Positions 20,770 through 31,887 of a DNA stretch of 64,000 bases are shown piece after piece (the stretch's first letter is position 1; each line of letters opens with the position of its first letter). Origin of the DNA: Muscardinus avellanarius (lineage: Eukaryota > Chordata > Mammalia > Rodentia > Gliridae); contig OY726574.1 in assembly GCA_963383645.1 (NCBI GenBank), positions 58,529,851 through 58,593,850 of the forward strand. Reading direction: 5' to 3'. The notes below the pieces were generated by a model that saw nothing but the letters and a program-made list of their open reading frames with translations, made no database searches and had not been told where the DNA came from. The translations under genes were made by a program, and so were the position numbers.

Positions 20770-22088
20770 AAAAATCAAAAAGGATAAAAATAGAGCAAAA
20801 AGAACAGTTCAATAAAGGAGGTAAATTCCATGAAAAAATATAGATATGATTTCTCCCCCCTCACAATCACACTTGAGTTCTGAATATGGAATTTATGGTA
20901 TTTTTCTCATGTAGGCCTTAGAAAATGTGCCATCTTTCAAAAGTTACTGTATGGTTTTTGTTTCCCCAAGCACTCTCTCAGAAGATTTTATCTTATGACA
21001 TCCCACTCAATACATTTTATCCGCATTTTCCTACTGTAGCCAAAGCCAATAGGAAATTTTCATTTTTACTTAGAAAGGGGTATTTGTGACAAAAGATAGG
21101 TGTCCTGTTCTGATTCTGCTGCTCCGTGAATTTTATCCAGTTTTCTTTCTCTTCTGAGATAGAGTTGGCTTGGAAAAGTTTATGGAAATACAGGAGTTTT
21201 CTCTGAGATTGATTATTTTCATCATTTCATGACATCTTTGCAGGGATGCTAGAATTTCTGTTCATGTTCTTCATTCAAATAGATAGTTTGAGCCTTGGCT
21301 TGGAGGGTCTGTATCTTTGTGAAGGAGATGACCAGTCAGAGTTCTCTGCTGGAGCCTAGATCACTGTGCCACTGCTCAGTATTTTGAGGATAGTAAATTG
21401 TCAATGCCAAGACGATGTAACACTCAGAAGAGGGCATTTTGGTTCTGATTTTCCTAAAGAGTGTTTTTGGAATATACATGGATGGAAATGTTTTATGTGA
21501 AAGAAAATAGCTACAAAGTTTTGGTTACACAAACCTAAATGATGTCCATACAGTAGGAAGGCTCAATCATCATGTAGCATTTTCCATCCTTGGCCCAAAG
21601 AATCTCTCAGATGGACAACTGCCAGACTACTTCCTTCTAAGAGTTCCCATTGGTATCTGAAATATGAGACTAGTGATTATATCATAGAATGAAGAGAAAC
21701 TACTATGTGTCTCATCTAGCTAGCATTGATTGAGTGCTACATATATTTAGAATGCAATACTGAACCGTTTTAGATCATAGACGACATGGGTCACATCTAC
21801 AAAATGAATTCAGCCTTAATAGCTTTTACTTTTGCTTCCAAATCCCACTGATTATGTTTATTTCAGTGCCCCCCAACTCCCACCATATTTTGAAACCATT
21901 TGTAATTTTTCACTACTTTCTTCTTGCACAAAGGATTCAGAAGTCTCACAGATGGGCAGAAGTCTTTGATTCTGCTAGAGTAGTCTATATGAGCTTAAGC
22001 TTCATGGAAAAAATTTGCTTCTAATTTTTACTTTTTATCTCATTTTTAAATGTTTATGTGCTTTAATATAATATATTTAAATATGGCT
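20770..22088. other. Low-copy DNA without visible repeats
   Basis: One of the longest stretches with no recognisable repeat. No open frame above 60 codons was noted and no exon could be supported. Confidence 0.5.
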
Positions 22089-22091
22089 TTT

Positions 22092-22815
22092 CTTTTTAAA
22101 AACATTTTATTGATGCATTGCAATCGTATATCTTAATGGGGTACAAGATGGTAGAGGCACACACACACGCATCACTCATTTAGCCCTGCCCCAGTTCCCA
22201 CCCCATTCCCTCCCCCTTTCTCCTTCTCATGTTTGGCTTGGTGATCGACTTTGATATGTTTGTGAATGTACATCATGTACATGAGGGAGTTTCCCTCTTC
22301 CCCTCCCATCACCCCTAGTTAAGACTCCTTATTTGCTCATCTATGGTTATTCCTCCTTCACCTTCTCCTGTGATTCTTTTTCTCCCCAGCTTGCACACAT
22401 TAGGGAGAGCATCCAATTTCTTACTTGTTGTGACTGAGTAATCTCACTTACCATAATTCTCCAGTTCCATCTATAGTCCTGTAAATGCCATAATTTTGTT
22501 TTTCATCATGGCTGAGCAAAATTTTATTGTGTACATATCCACAGTTTTGTAATCCATTCATCTGTTGATGGACATCTTGGCTGGGTCCATAGTTTGGCGA
22601 TTGTGAATTATGTGACAATGGACATAGATACGCATGCATTAGTTTGGCATTTTGGTTTCCATTCTTTTGGGTAGATACTCAGAAGTGGTGTTGCTGGATC
22701 ATATGGTAAGTTTGTTCCCATTCTTCTGAGGATCCTCCATACTGTTTTCCAAAGTGGTTGCACTAATTTGCAATCCCACCACCATGTATTAGAGTTCCCA
22801 CTTTGCATAAACACT
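22092..22815 (-). mobile_element. L1 3' end (ORF2 terminus and 3' UTR)
   Basis: Minus-strand frames 22448-22639 and 22608-22814 correspond to the ORF2 carboxyl end: a PYDPATPLLSIYPKE-like segment and a cysteine-poor tail. They are followed by the CCCATTCCCTCCCCC-type 3' UTR complement and a TTTTATTGATGCATTGCAAT start. The reading frame shifts between the two pieces, so it is dead. Confidence 0.92.
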
Positions 22816-22817
22816 AA

Positions 22818-23048
22818 GAAGAAAGATTTTCACCAGGAAGAGAAAGGGAAAGGATTGGCCATAGAATATAGTCTTAGCTTATTTATATAGAACAATGATA
22901 AATTCCCCAAAGTTAGCACAATTTATACTATTTCTATATCATGTATATATTATGTTTCTTTCCTTGTTGCATTTTGATTTTTTAGGCAGCATCTTTAGCA
23001 TACATTCTCAATTTTCTATGAAGACTAAGCCAAAGATATATGTCAAAA
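22818..23048. other. Low-copy intergenic DNA
   Basis: No gene or family recognised. Confidence 0.45.
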
Positions 23049-23049
23049 A

Positions 23050-23254
23050 ATGTTGGTGCACCATGTGTGATATGCACAGTACTTGTGAGGATGAGACAAG
23101 ACGATTGTAGGTTCTAGGCCAGCCTCAGAAACATGGCGAGACCCTCAAAAACTTAACAAGAACTTGTTTTAAAGTTTAAAATGTTAAGAGTGCTGGGGTT
23201 AGAGAGTTGTAGCTTAGAGGTACAAGGTCTTTGGGTTCAATTTTGGTACCAAAA
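23050..23254 (+). mobile_element. B1-dID SINE, diverged
   Basis: CACAGTACTTGTGAGGATGA core, AGGCCAGCCTCAGAAACATG, and an ID half GAGTTGTAGCTTAGAGGTAC with GGGTTCAATTTTGGTACC. Confidence 0.85.
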
Positions 23255-23255
23255 A

Positions 23256-24320
23256 GAAAAAAATGAAGTATTGGTTCATGGACATTTAGCAGCCTGTATT
23301 AGAATAAATTATCATTATTTCACTGCTAGAGTCTAACAAAATTCTGTAGAAAAAGGTAAAAAGGCATATAGTTATAACGAAAAAGTTTTGTACTGACTCA
23401 GATAAAAAAGAACTCAATGATACCTTTTGCAATTTGACTATAAAAAGATGTCCCTTCTTCCCAACATTTACTTCAAAGGTTTTGATAAAAAAGGGTTTTT
23501 TTTAAAGAAAGGTTTCCTTGAATATAAACTAATTTTCCTTTTCAATTTAAATCTAAAATGTATGGCATATGAATCATATGTATTAGGTACAGACATTAAT
23601 ACTGCAAAAATATTAAATTTATTTTTAAAAGCCTAAGTTGATCCTCTCATTCAAGCAGCTTTTCTGATGTTGTAAAAATAGCTTTTAAAAATACATTAAG
23701 GCTACTTTTAAAAGCAATATAACCAAACTTGCTAAATGTCTTATATATTCTCACTTTTTCATATTTTGAGGAAGAAATAACAAAAAAATTCACACTTAAA
23801 ATACAGGAGAGAATTATTTCAAAATTATTGAACCAATTATTATCTACCCAGAGATAATGAAAGCACAAGGACCCCCCGTTTCTCTGTCTCTCTGACTCTT
23901 CTTTTTCCTCCTTCTTTTCTTGCTTATAAATATCTTTATAATGATAGTTATTCTGCGTCTCTGGGGTTAGACAAGGCCATGACTCAACCCCTTAATACAA
24001 ACAGTGCAGGAGTCAAGAGAACAGACTAGAAGAACCATGTCTCCACTGGGATCCTATGTGTGTTTTTTAATACTGTAGAAAATTCTCTTCTTCCATATCT
24101 CGTCTTTCATAATTCACAGCTGCTGGTCAATCTGTCTCCACCAAGAACAACAGGGAATCCCTGCAAACCAGTCCCCCAACTTTGCCGTCCACCCTCATCT
24201 TTCCCTTTATCACATTTCTAGAAGGTTCTGAGAGGAGTGGAGAAAGGAGAGTTTCCAAATCTGAGATGTGCCTGGGGAACTCGAAGTTACTAAAAATTCA
24301 TTTCAATATACTCCATTTAA
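23256..24320. other. Low-copy, AT-rich DNA
   Basis: Frames at 23427-23636 and 23647-23868 are AT-rich and unrecognised. Confidence 0.45.
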
Positions 24321-24323
24321 TAC

Positions 24324-24371
24324 ATGTGCAAGTGTGTGCGCATGTATGTGTGTGTGCACACGTGTGTGTGC

Positions 24372-24409
<38 letters not shown>

Positions 24410-24414
24410 GTGTG
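24324..24414 (-). repeat. Interrupted (TG)n tract
   Basis: TG-rich array with CG and CA interruptions, ending in TGTGTTACTGGGG, the inverted 3' end of the next SINE. Confidence 0.95.
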
Positions 24415-24606
24415 TTACTGGGGACTGAATCCAAGGATGCTGTCCCACTGAGACACATCTCCCAAACTCCCATACTGCTTATTTTAATTTTTTCATTTTG
24501 AAATAACGTTTCCCTAAGTAACAGAGGCTGGATTTGAACGGGCTTCCCTCTTGTCTCGGCCTTCTTTAGTACTAGAATTACAGCTGTGTGCCATCACACC
24601 TGGCTA
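24415..24606 (-). mobile_element. B1-dID SINE
   Basis: TACTGGGGACTGAATCCAAG, AGTAACAGAGGCTGGATTTG and inverted B1 end CATCACACCTGGCTA. Confidence 0.9.
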
Positions 24607-24929
24607 AGGCAAATTTTCTTATTTATTTAAGGACCATTTGTAAGTTTTTAATTTACCTCGGCTTTATCTGTCTGTCAGCTGAGTATTTGCTCTCTCCCTT
24701 ACTGATTTTTATGAGCACTTTTATTTTTATCATTTATATGCATTAAATTGTTCCCAATTTATAAATCACTTTTGTGAATTACTCAAAAATTTTTCTTTAC
24801 CTGCTCATTTAATCAGATAATGGTGAATTATATATTTATTTTAATCATTTTTAGTTGTAAAATGGAATAATTTGTCCAGTTTCTATTTTAAGTGACAAGC
24901 AATGATATTTTCCATAAAGAAAACTTTCT

Positions 24930-25152
24930 TTCTTTCCTTTATTTATTTATTTGTTTTTATTTATTTATTTATTTATTTATTTATTGACACAGGGGAGTGA
25001 ACCCAGGAGCATTCTGTATTCAACTTAATCCCCAGCCCTTTTAATGTTTCATTTTTGAAATAAAGTCTTGCTGGATTGCCAAAGTTCTCACTAAATTGCT
25101 GAAGCTGGCCTCAAACCTGCAATCTTACTATCTCAGCTTTCAAAGTACTGGG
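24930..25152 (-). mobile_element. B1-dID SINE, first part (split by L1)
   Basis: A (TTTA)n tail complement at about 24940-24984, then the inverted ID half GGAGTGAACCCAGGAGCATT and most of the inverted B1. It stops at the TSD AAAGTACTGGG (25142-25152). The rest is at 27381-27421. Confidence 0.93.
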
Positions 25153-25153
25153 G

Positions 25154-25930
25154 TTATAATTTAAAGTCAGGGATCACGATGCCTCCTGCATGGTTCTTAT
25201 TGCTGAGAATTTCTTTTGATATTCTGGGTCTTTTCTTTCTCCATATAAAATTCATGACTGATTTTTCTAGGTCTATGAAGAATGTTGCTGATATTTTGAC
25301 AGGAATTGCATTGAATCTGTGGATCACTTTTGGCACAATAGCCATTTTGATGATATTGACTCTTCCTATCTATGAGAAAGGGAAATCTTTCCATCTTACA
25401 ATGTATTCTTCAATTTCTTTCTTTAATGTTTTATAGTTTTCATTGTAGAAGTCTTTTACATCTTTGGTTAGGTTTATTCCTAGGTATCTTATTGGTTTTG
25501 AGGTTATCGTGAATGGAATTTTTTTTTTATTTCTTTCGTTTTGGATTCATTGTTAGCAAAAAGAAAAACAACTGATATTTTAGGTTGATTTTGTATCCTG
25601 CAACTTTGCTGAATTGGTTAATTAGCTAGAGTAGTCTTTTGGTTGAGTTCTTTGAGTCTTCTAGATAAAGGATCATGTCTTCTGCCAACAAGGATAATTT
25701 TAATTCCTCTTTGCCTATTTGAATTCCTTTGATATCCTTCTCTTATTGCTGTGGCAAGTCTTGAGGACTATATTGAAAAGGAGTGGTGATAGTGGGCATT
25801 TTTGTCTTGTTCCTAAATTTAGAGAAATTCTTGAAGTTTTACCCCATCCAATATAAAGTTGGTTTTGGTTTTGTTGTATATTGCCTTAATGATGTTGAAA
25901 TACATTCTTTCTATTACAATTTTCTGCAGT
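25154..25930 (-). pseudogene. L1 ORF2 fragment, inverted part
   Basis: Encodes part of the reverse transcriptase and following connection domain of the L1 ORF2 polyprotein (endonuclease plus reverse transcriptase for target-primed reverse transcription). The clearest frame is 25154-25345, with [15 protein letters not shown] and [10 protein letters not shown] motifs of L1. Upstream frames at 25197-25394 and 25819-26022 are shifted. Non-functional by truncation, inversion and stops. Confidence 0.92.
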
Positions 25931-27060
25931 GTTATACTGCAGAGCAATAATAGTAAAAGCAGCATGGTATTGGCACAACAGGTATATAGACCAATGGAAC
26001 AGAATAGAAGATACAGAAACAAAAAAAATTTATAGTCAATTGACCTTTGACAAAAGGGCCAAACTTATATGCTAGAAAAAAGACAGCCTTTTCAACAAAT
26101 GGTGCTGGAAGAACTGGCTATCCATTTGTAGAAAAATTGAAATACATCCTTACCTCTCACCGTGCACAGGAATCAACTTGAGATGGATCAAAGATTTGGA
26201 AATTAGAAGAGAGAGTGTGAAGCTAATAGAGGAGGGCATAGGATCAACACTCCAACATATAGACACAGGCAGTAACTTTCTCAACAAGACCTCCAAAGTG
26301 TAGGAAAGTAAAGCAAGAATTAACAAGTGGGATGGCATCAAATTAAAAAGTTTCTGCTTATCAAAGAAACCATCAAGAATCTAATGAGAAGCCTACAGAA
26401 TGGAAGAATATCTTGACCAACCACCACTCTGATAGAAGGCTAATATCTAGAATATTCAAAGATCTCAAAAGACTCTACACTAGCAAAACAAATAACCCAA
26501 TCAAGAAATTGGCAACTGAATTTAATAGACACTTCACAAAAGAAGAGATACAAATGGGTGATAGATACATGAAAAAAGTTCAAAATTATTAGTCATCAGG
26601 GAGATGCAAATCAAAACTACACTGAGATTCCATCTAACCCCAATCAGAGTGGCAAGCATGAAGAAGTCAAATAGCAACAAATGCTGGCAAGGATGTGGGG
26701 AAAGAGGAACTCTTTTACACTGCTGGTGGGAATGCAAAGTAGTTCAGCCACTATGAAGATCAGTGTGGAGATTCCTTAGAAAACTGGGAATGGATCCACC
26801 ATACGATCCAGCTATACCACTCCTGGATATCTTTACAAAGTGGTTGAAATCAGAGAACTACAGTAACATATGCATATCTATGTTCATAGCAGCTCAGTTC
26901 ATAATAGACCAAATATGGAACCAAATTATGTCTCCAACAACAGATGAATAGATTGCAAAATTATGGGAAATTCACACAATGGAATTCTATTCAGCTACAA
27001 AGAAGAACAAAATAATGTCATTTGCAAGAAAAGGGAAAGACCTGGAGAACATTTTGTTAA
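25931..27060 (+). pseudogene. L1 ORF2 carboxyl-terminal fragment
   Basis: Includes a WYWHNRYIDQWNRIEDTE-like start (frameshifted), ATGCTGGCAAGGATGTGGGG at 26681-26700, and a frame at 26763-26951 with KLGMDPPYDPAIPLLDIF. This is the carboxyl region shared by L1 ORF2 proteins. Several frameshifts and stops are present. Confidence 0.92.
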
Positions 27061-27380
27061 GTGAAATCAGCCAAGCACAGAAAGAGAAAGAACATATATT
27101 TTCTCTTATATGTCCAAACTAGGCGCTAGTAGAGATACTGCAGGGACTCCAGATAATGGAGGGGAAACCTCAGCAAAGCTAGAAAGGAGGGGTAGGAGAA
27201 GAAGAAGGCTGAGGTGATTAAGTGGAGAAGCTACATTCAAATATGTGTAAAAGTATATGTGAATGTAGCATGGTCCACCTGGACACTCATTGTTGGGAGG
27301 GGGAAAGGGAAAGCAGGGGGGGCACCAAGCACTGAGTGAATATATTCCATTTTCAATATGATCCATATAAAAATTTTTTT

Positions 27381-27421
27381 AAAGTACTGGGATTACAGTA
27401 GTGAGCCACCACTGCCTGGCT
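27381..27421 (-). mobile_element. B1-dID SINE, second part
   Basis: Resumes with AAAGTACTGGGATTACAG and ends GTGAGCCACCACTGCCTGGC, the inverted B1 head that is missing at 25152. Confidence 0.95.
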
Positions 27422-27422
27422 G

Positions 27423-29402
27423 AGAAGGACACATTTTCATGTACTCAAGTCTATGGTCTGTTTCTTCCTAATCAGCTGTCCTGGAGCATAGGTCCACATT
27501 CTGTTTATAATAATGTGTACCTGTGTTTCGTGCAGCTATCTCAAAGCACTTAAAGAATTTGCAACTCTTTGTTAGCTTGGGAATTAAATGTGAAGTCTAG
27601 CATTAAACTTTAGTGCCTCCATTTGGTTAATTCTCACCATTGATAAATAAGGTCAAATGAGACAATTTACCTTTGTTGCTATGTCTTTAAAAAGCTCAAG
27701 GTATTTAAGAAGTACCTTACCAGAGGTGTTTGATTAACTTTACTTATAAATCAGTGTAGGACCTGCTAGATATTACTTAAGGAAAACAAATTTTATGGCT
27801 CCCCCACCCATTACCTTTTTTTTTGGTTTTTTACTTTTTAAAAAAATTGTCTTTATAACTTATTTTAAAATGGAAAGGTAAGCAATCATAGAGAAAAGGG
27901 ATAGGTTTTCAAGAATGTTCTCTAGTACAGTCAATAATCCACTTTCCCCACTCTGAGGGGGAAGGGACTCCGGGGACTCCAGACCACAGGACAGTTGCAG
28001 GAGCTATCTTCAAGGCCTCCTGCTTTTACCTTTTAGCATACATAGTTTGGGGGCTAGATGCCCTCTTTTCTGCCCATTTTTTCTGAATGCTTAAGCAGAC
28101 TCTGTGCTACTCTTAGAAAACACCATTTTGATTTGTTCTCTCTTCCATAGAACTCTTTAGTGTATAGTCATTCAAAGACTGGGGTTTTGCATTAGGAAAT
28201 ACAGAGGACAAAGAGTCCACTGGTGCAGTCCACATGTTCCAGCTCAGTTAACTAGATTTGGGATTAGATTGGGGACAAAACCTGCAAATGAATTCCTATG
28301 TCTGTTTCTTGTTTTTGTGCTATTATGCTTTGCTCTGCATCTCCCTAAGGAACTTTTTTAAAATGAGTCTCTGTAGGATTTGTTTAAACCCAGGCTCCTT
28401 GCAACTAATGCAATTAATAAAAGTAGAAATTCACTTAGTTGTAATAAGAATAACATGTAAGGGATTTTGGTGTGAAATAGCTTCTTGAATCTCAGTAAAA
28501 ACTGGATGGAGGTTAGTAGGGATGGAATTTAGAGAGTTAGGGACAAAGTAGCAAAGGTAAGATCTGCAGGAGCAGGTGGGCCCAGCCTATGCAGCGCTGC
28601 CCTCCCATACCTGGCAAAATGTGTGGACTCTCCCCTAGGAGCACTGGAGAGCCTTTTTGGAAGGTAAGCAAAATTACTAAAATAGCCTTTTAAAGATATC
28701 CTTGATGGCAAAGAAAATTTTGATGTTTTGTTGGTCCATTATTAATTCTATCACACTCCTATGATTATTTAATTCATATTCTTTTGTTACTTTTTCTAGT
28801 TTATTTTTATTTTGTTTACCAATCAAAGACTTAGAATGATACGGTCTATTATAACTGTTGATTTTTTCCATTTCTCATATTTTTTATTTATGCATACTGA
28901 TGTGACTTATTTCACAAATAAAAATTTATGCAACATACATCTTTGCTATGAGGGGCAAACCTTCATGCATACAGATCACAGCACAATGAATGTTTACCCA
29001 TCATTAAATTAACTTTATAAGGTTTGTAGAAATAAATTTTCCTCTCTCTGAATCCAGAATATGCAAGGAAAAAAAATAGTCACTGTGAAGACTACATTGG
29101 CATTGGAAAAGTGTGAGAAAATTACGAAAATGTGGTAATCTCTTTAGCGGCTCACCTAGCTCTTCAGCTCATGGCTGTTCTCTGTTGGCTGCCCCCCCTA
29201 GGGATCCATAAAAATGGTTCTGGTTGGAAAATTCTAACTACTAGCACAGAAGAAAATTGTGTCAGGTTTATTTAGTCATGTCATGGAGCTTTGAGGAAGG
29301 AAATAAAAATCTCTGATGCTCTCCAGAAAAGCAGATGAGATGCCTAACACATGGAAACAAAACTTCTGAAAGGCTTTCCTCTTTACTTCAACTGCTCCTT
29401 TT
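27423..29402. other. Low-copy DNA without visible repeats
   Basis: Nearly 2 kb with no recognisable repeat. Frames at 28258-28488, 28529-28711, 28677-28871 and 28812-29012 show no domain, and no conserved splice-flanked exon could be identified by eye. Confidence 0.45.
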
Positions 29403-29404
29403 AA

Positions 29405-29498
29405 TTTTTGTGGCAGTTCTGGGGACTTAACTCCAGAGTCTCGGGCATGCACACTCGCTTGGCATATGCTCCACCACTGAGCTACACCCCCACCCCAA
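29405..29498 (-). mobile_element. ID-type SINE, single unit
   Basis: The minus strand reads GGGGTGTAGCTCAGTGGTGG, CGAGTGTGCATGCCCGAGAC and GGAGTTAAGTCCCCAG. This is the tRNA-Ala/BC1-like ID unit with A and B boxes, without a B1 half. Confidence 0.88.
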
Positions 29499-29574
29499 CT
29501 TTTTAGAGAAGGGAAAACAAACTGTGTATCTACGGAATGTGGAATAGTAGATGTAATTATAGGACTCTTGAGGA

Positions 29575-30425
29575 AATAAAAAGACATATAACCCAGTTAA
29601 AATCGGGCAGATGATTTTGAATAGACTTTTATCCAAGGAATATATACAAATGCTCCATAAGCACATGAAAAATGCTCACCATTCATTCATCATCAGGGAA
29701 ACACAAATCAAAACCACAATGAGATACTAAGCCTGCCTGCTAGGATGCCGAGAATCAAGAAGTCAGATGGAAACCGGTATTGGCGGCGATGAGAAGGTGG
29801 TGCCTTTATATACTGCTGGTGGGAATGTAAAATGGTAGAGTTGCTTTAGAAAACAGTCTAGTTGTTCCTTAAATGTTGAAGCACAGAGTTATCTTATGCT
29901 GTAGTAATTCTACTCCTACACATTTTTCCAAAAGAGTGAAAAGATATATCCCCACAAAAACTAGCACTTGAAAGTTCGAAGCAGCATTATTCATGATAGC
30001 CACAAATTATAAATAACCCCAGAGCCTGAATGTATAAACAGAGGGTTGTATCTCCATACAATGAAAAATTATTAGACCATGAAAAGCATTGAAGTTCTAA
30101 TACATGTTATAGCATGGATAAGTCTTGAAAAAATTATATTAAGTTAAAAAAAATCCACTCACCGAAGGCCACAAACTGCATTCATATGAAATAGAAATCG
30201 ATGCAGCCATAGATTACTGGTTTTCTTAAGTTCGGTGTAGAATGGAGTGTAGGTGGAGGGCAGCAAAAGGGTGTGCAGTGTCTCTCAGAGGTGATAGAAA
30301 TGGTCTAAGCCTGTATTGAGGATTGTATGTCTCTGGATACATTAAAAACCGCTGAATGACACACTTTAAATGGGTGAGTGGCATGCGTATGTGAGTCACT
30401 TCCAAATAATGGTTAAAAAAAAGAA
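29575..30425 (+). mobile_element. Ancient L1 3' end (ORF2 terminus and 3' UTR)
   Basis: CATCAGGGAAACACAAATCA, ATATACTGCTGGTGGGAATG, AGCAGCATTATTCATGATAG and the later TTACTGGTTTTCTTAAGTTC follow the order of old L1 3' ends. Highly diverged, no open frame. Confidence 0.85.
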
Positions 30426-30607
30426 CTCTTTAGGAAAACTGCTACAGCATCTCATGCAGATCTTGAGAAAGCTCGGTCAGGGGATCCGCAACGGCGTTGA
30501 TCCCCCATGAAGTATGTCTAGCATTCCTTTCTTCAAAAACTTATTTTAGGATTATTTGGATTAATATGTATAATTGGAATTTTATGTATAAACAATATAA
30601 CTAAAAC

Positions 30608-31014
30608 TGATGGGCAGCGGCTTGTGAGAAACTCAGGCAGCAAAGATTTTTTCCCAAGGATAAAGTTATTGGACCAAACATTAAGTTCAAACTGACCTTA
30701 GTTTGAGCCACTGTATAAGATTGGGTTTGAGTCAGCCTTGTGACGTGAGACAAAGCATACTATGATTATTTAAATGCCTGGCACCCTTGCCCTGAACTCT
30801 ATAGAAAATAATAACTTTTTCCCGTCCTTGGAGATCCTGCTGCATGACTATCATCTTTGCTTTTCTGCCAGAAAAATAAAGTATAAAAGTTGTAACAGAT
30901 CCTGAATAAAATGGAGAGGACTGAATCTGATTTCGTGTGGCAATTCTCTCATCAACCTCGGCTTCCCCTCACCAACACACGAACCTCGACTCTTGCTAGG
31001 GCTGGACCCCAGCA
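30608..31014 (+). mobile_element. ERV2-type solo LTR, 407 bp
   Basis: Starts TGATGGGCAG and ends GACCCCAGCA, giving TG...CA termini. Flanking hexamers TAAAAC (30602-30607) and AAAAAC (31015-31020) match at five of six positions, a TSD length typical of ERV2/ERVK elements. A TATA box (TATAAAAG, 30882-30889) is followed by AATAAA at 30905-30910. No internal retroviral sequence accompanies it. Confidence 0.72.
30882..30910 (+). promoter_or_regulatory. TATA box and poly(A) signal of solo LTR
   Basis: TATAAAAG at 30882 and AATAAA at 30905. Their close spacing recurs in the element at 57926-59261. Activity cannot be judged from sequence. Confidence 0.55.
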
Positions 31015-31302
31015 AAAAACCCAAGAAAGTGAAACCTTAGCACATTTTCCTACTTATAAACCTTGACTGAGGTTAGCACAGATTGAAATCTGAAGCCAAA
31101 ACTAATAGTGTTGGTACATATTCACTCCACAGTCCTATGACACCTCAGAGTGAAGAGTTGCACGCACAGCAGTATTATAGCATTTGGTATTCTGGAACAA
31201 GTGTAGAGTTTATGGAGATTTACAGACACTCAAATGTTTACCCTCATCTAGAGCAGTGACACATCTGAATTCTAAACACCGGATTCTGTTTTGTTTTGTT
31301 TT

Positions 31303-31503
31303 GGTGGTACTGGGAATAGAACCCAGGGGAATTATGCCTTCGCGCTACACCCCCCAGTTCTATTTTATTCTCTTATTTTGAAAGAGGGTCTCACTAAGTT
31401 TCGAGGGGCTTCACTAAGTTGTTGTGGCTGGTCACGAGCCTGCGATCCTCCTTTCTTAGCCTCCTAAGTGCTGAAATTACAAACATGTGCCACCACACCT
31501 GGT
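31303..31503 (-). mobile_element. B1-dID SINE
   Basis: GGTGGTACTGGGAATAGAAC, CTCACTAAGTTGTTGTGGCT and inverted B1 end GTGCCACCACACCTGGTT. The (GTTTT)n run before it is the tail complement. Confidence 0.93.
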
Positions 31504-31548
31504 TCTGGATCGATCTTTTAAACTCCTTAAACTTTTATAAATGGTGGG

Positions 31549-31549
31549 A

Positions 31550-31597
<48 letters not shown>
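31549..31597. repeat. (AT)n microsatellite
   Basis: About 24 AT units, with one TATGT interruption at the 5' side. Confidence 0.97.
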
Positions 31598-31598
<1 letters not shown>

Positions 31599-31697
31599 TG
31601 GATTTTCTATGGCTGTTTATCAACTTAGGATACTAGAACCTTGTATTTGGCTGGGTGGTACTATATTTTCTGTTTTCGTTTGCAAACGGTATTCTTT

Positions 31698-31870
31698 TTA
31701 TTTTCTTTTAAATTTTTTTATTGGTGCATTATATTCAAATATCATATTGTTATAAAAAAATTGTGTGTACAAACATGTACACATTGCTGATTTAACCCCT
31801 ACCCAATTCCCACCCCATTCCCTCCCCATCCCTCCTTCCCTTGTTTGGCTTAGTGATTGACGTTGATATG
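31698..31870 (-). mobile_element. L1 3' UTR fragment with 16-bp TSD
   Basis: GCAAACGGTATTCTTT (31682-31697) and GCAAACAGTATTCTTT (31871-31886) flank it with one mismatch. The element begins with a T-rich run and TTTATTGGTGCATTATATTC, contains CCCACCCCATTCCCTCCCCA, and ends at GATTGACGTTGATATG: a 173-bp severely 5'-truncated L1 in antisense. Confidence 0.93.
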
Positions 31871-31887
31871 GCAAACAGTATTCTTTA

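Larger units (their letters stand above)
25153..27380 (+). mobile_element. 5'-inverted (twin-primed) L1 with 11-bp TSD
   Basis: The segment 25931-27380 reads L1 ORF2 carboxyl region and 3' UTR on the plus strand. The segment 25153-25930 reads the immediately preceding ORF2 region on the minus strand. The minus frame ends with DFKL at 25161 and the plus segment begins with the codons that normally follow it (TATACTGCAGAGCAATA). TSDs AAAGTACTGGG lie at 25142-25152 and 27381-27391. ORF2 is full of stops, and the FADD-type catalytic box reads LAED near 25688. Total length is 2228 bp. Confidence 0.96.

Noticed and set aside
29405..29498. Possible tRNA gene (A and B boxes)
   Set aside because: The boxes belong to an ID-type SINE. 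No cloverleaf with a proper acceptor stem and anticodon arm can be drawn.
29427..29666. Minus-strand frame including GCSSVVEHMPSECACPRLWS
   Set aside because: This is the translated ID SINE (29405-29498), not a gene.
30882..30910. Possible cellular gene promoter from TATA box
   Set aside because: It lies in an LTR with TG...CA ends and near-matching flanking hexamers. No downstream coding exon is visible.
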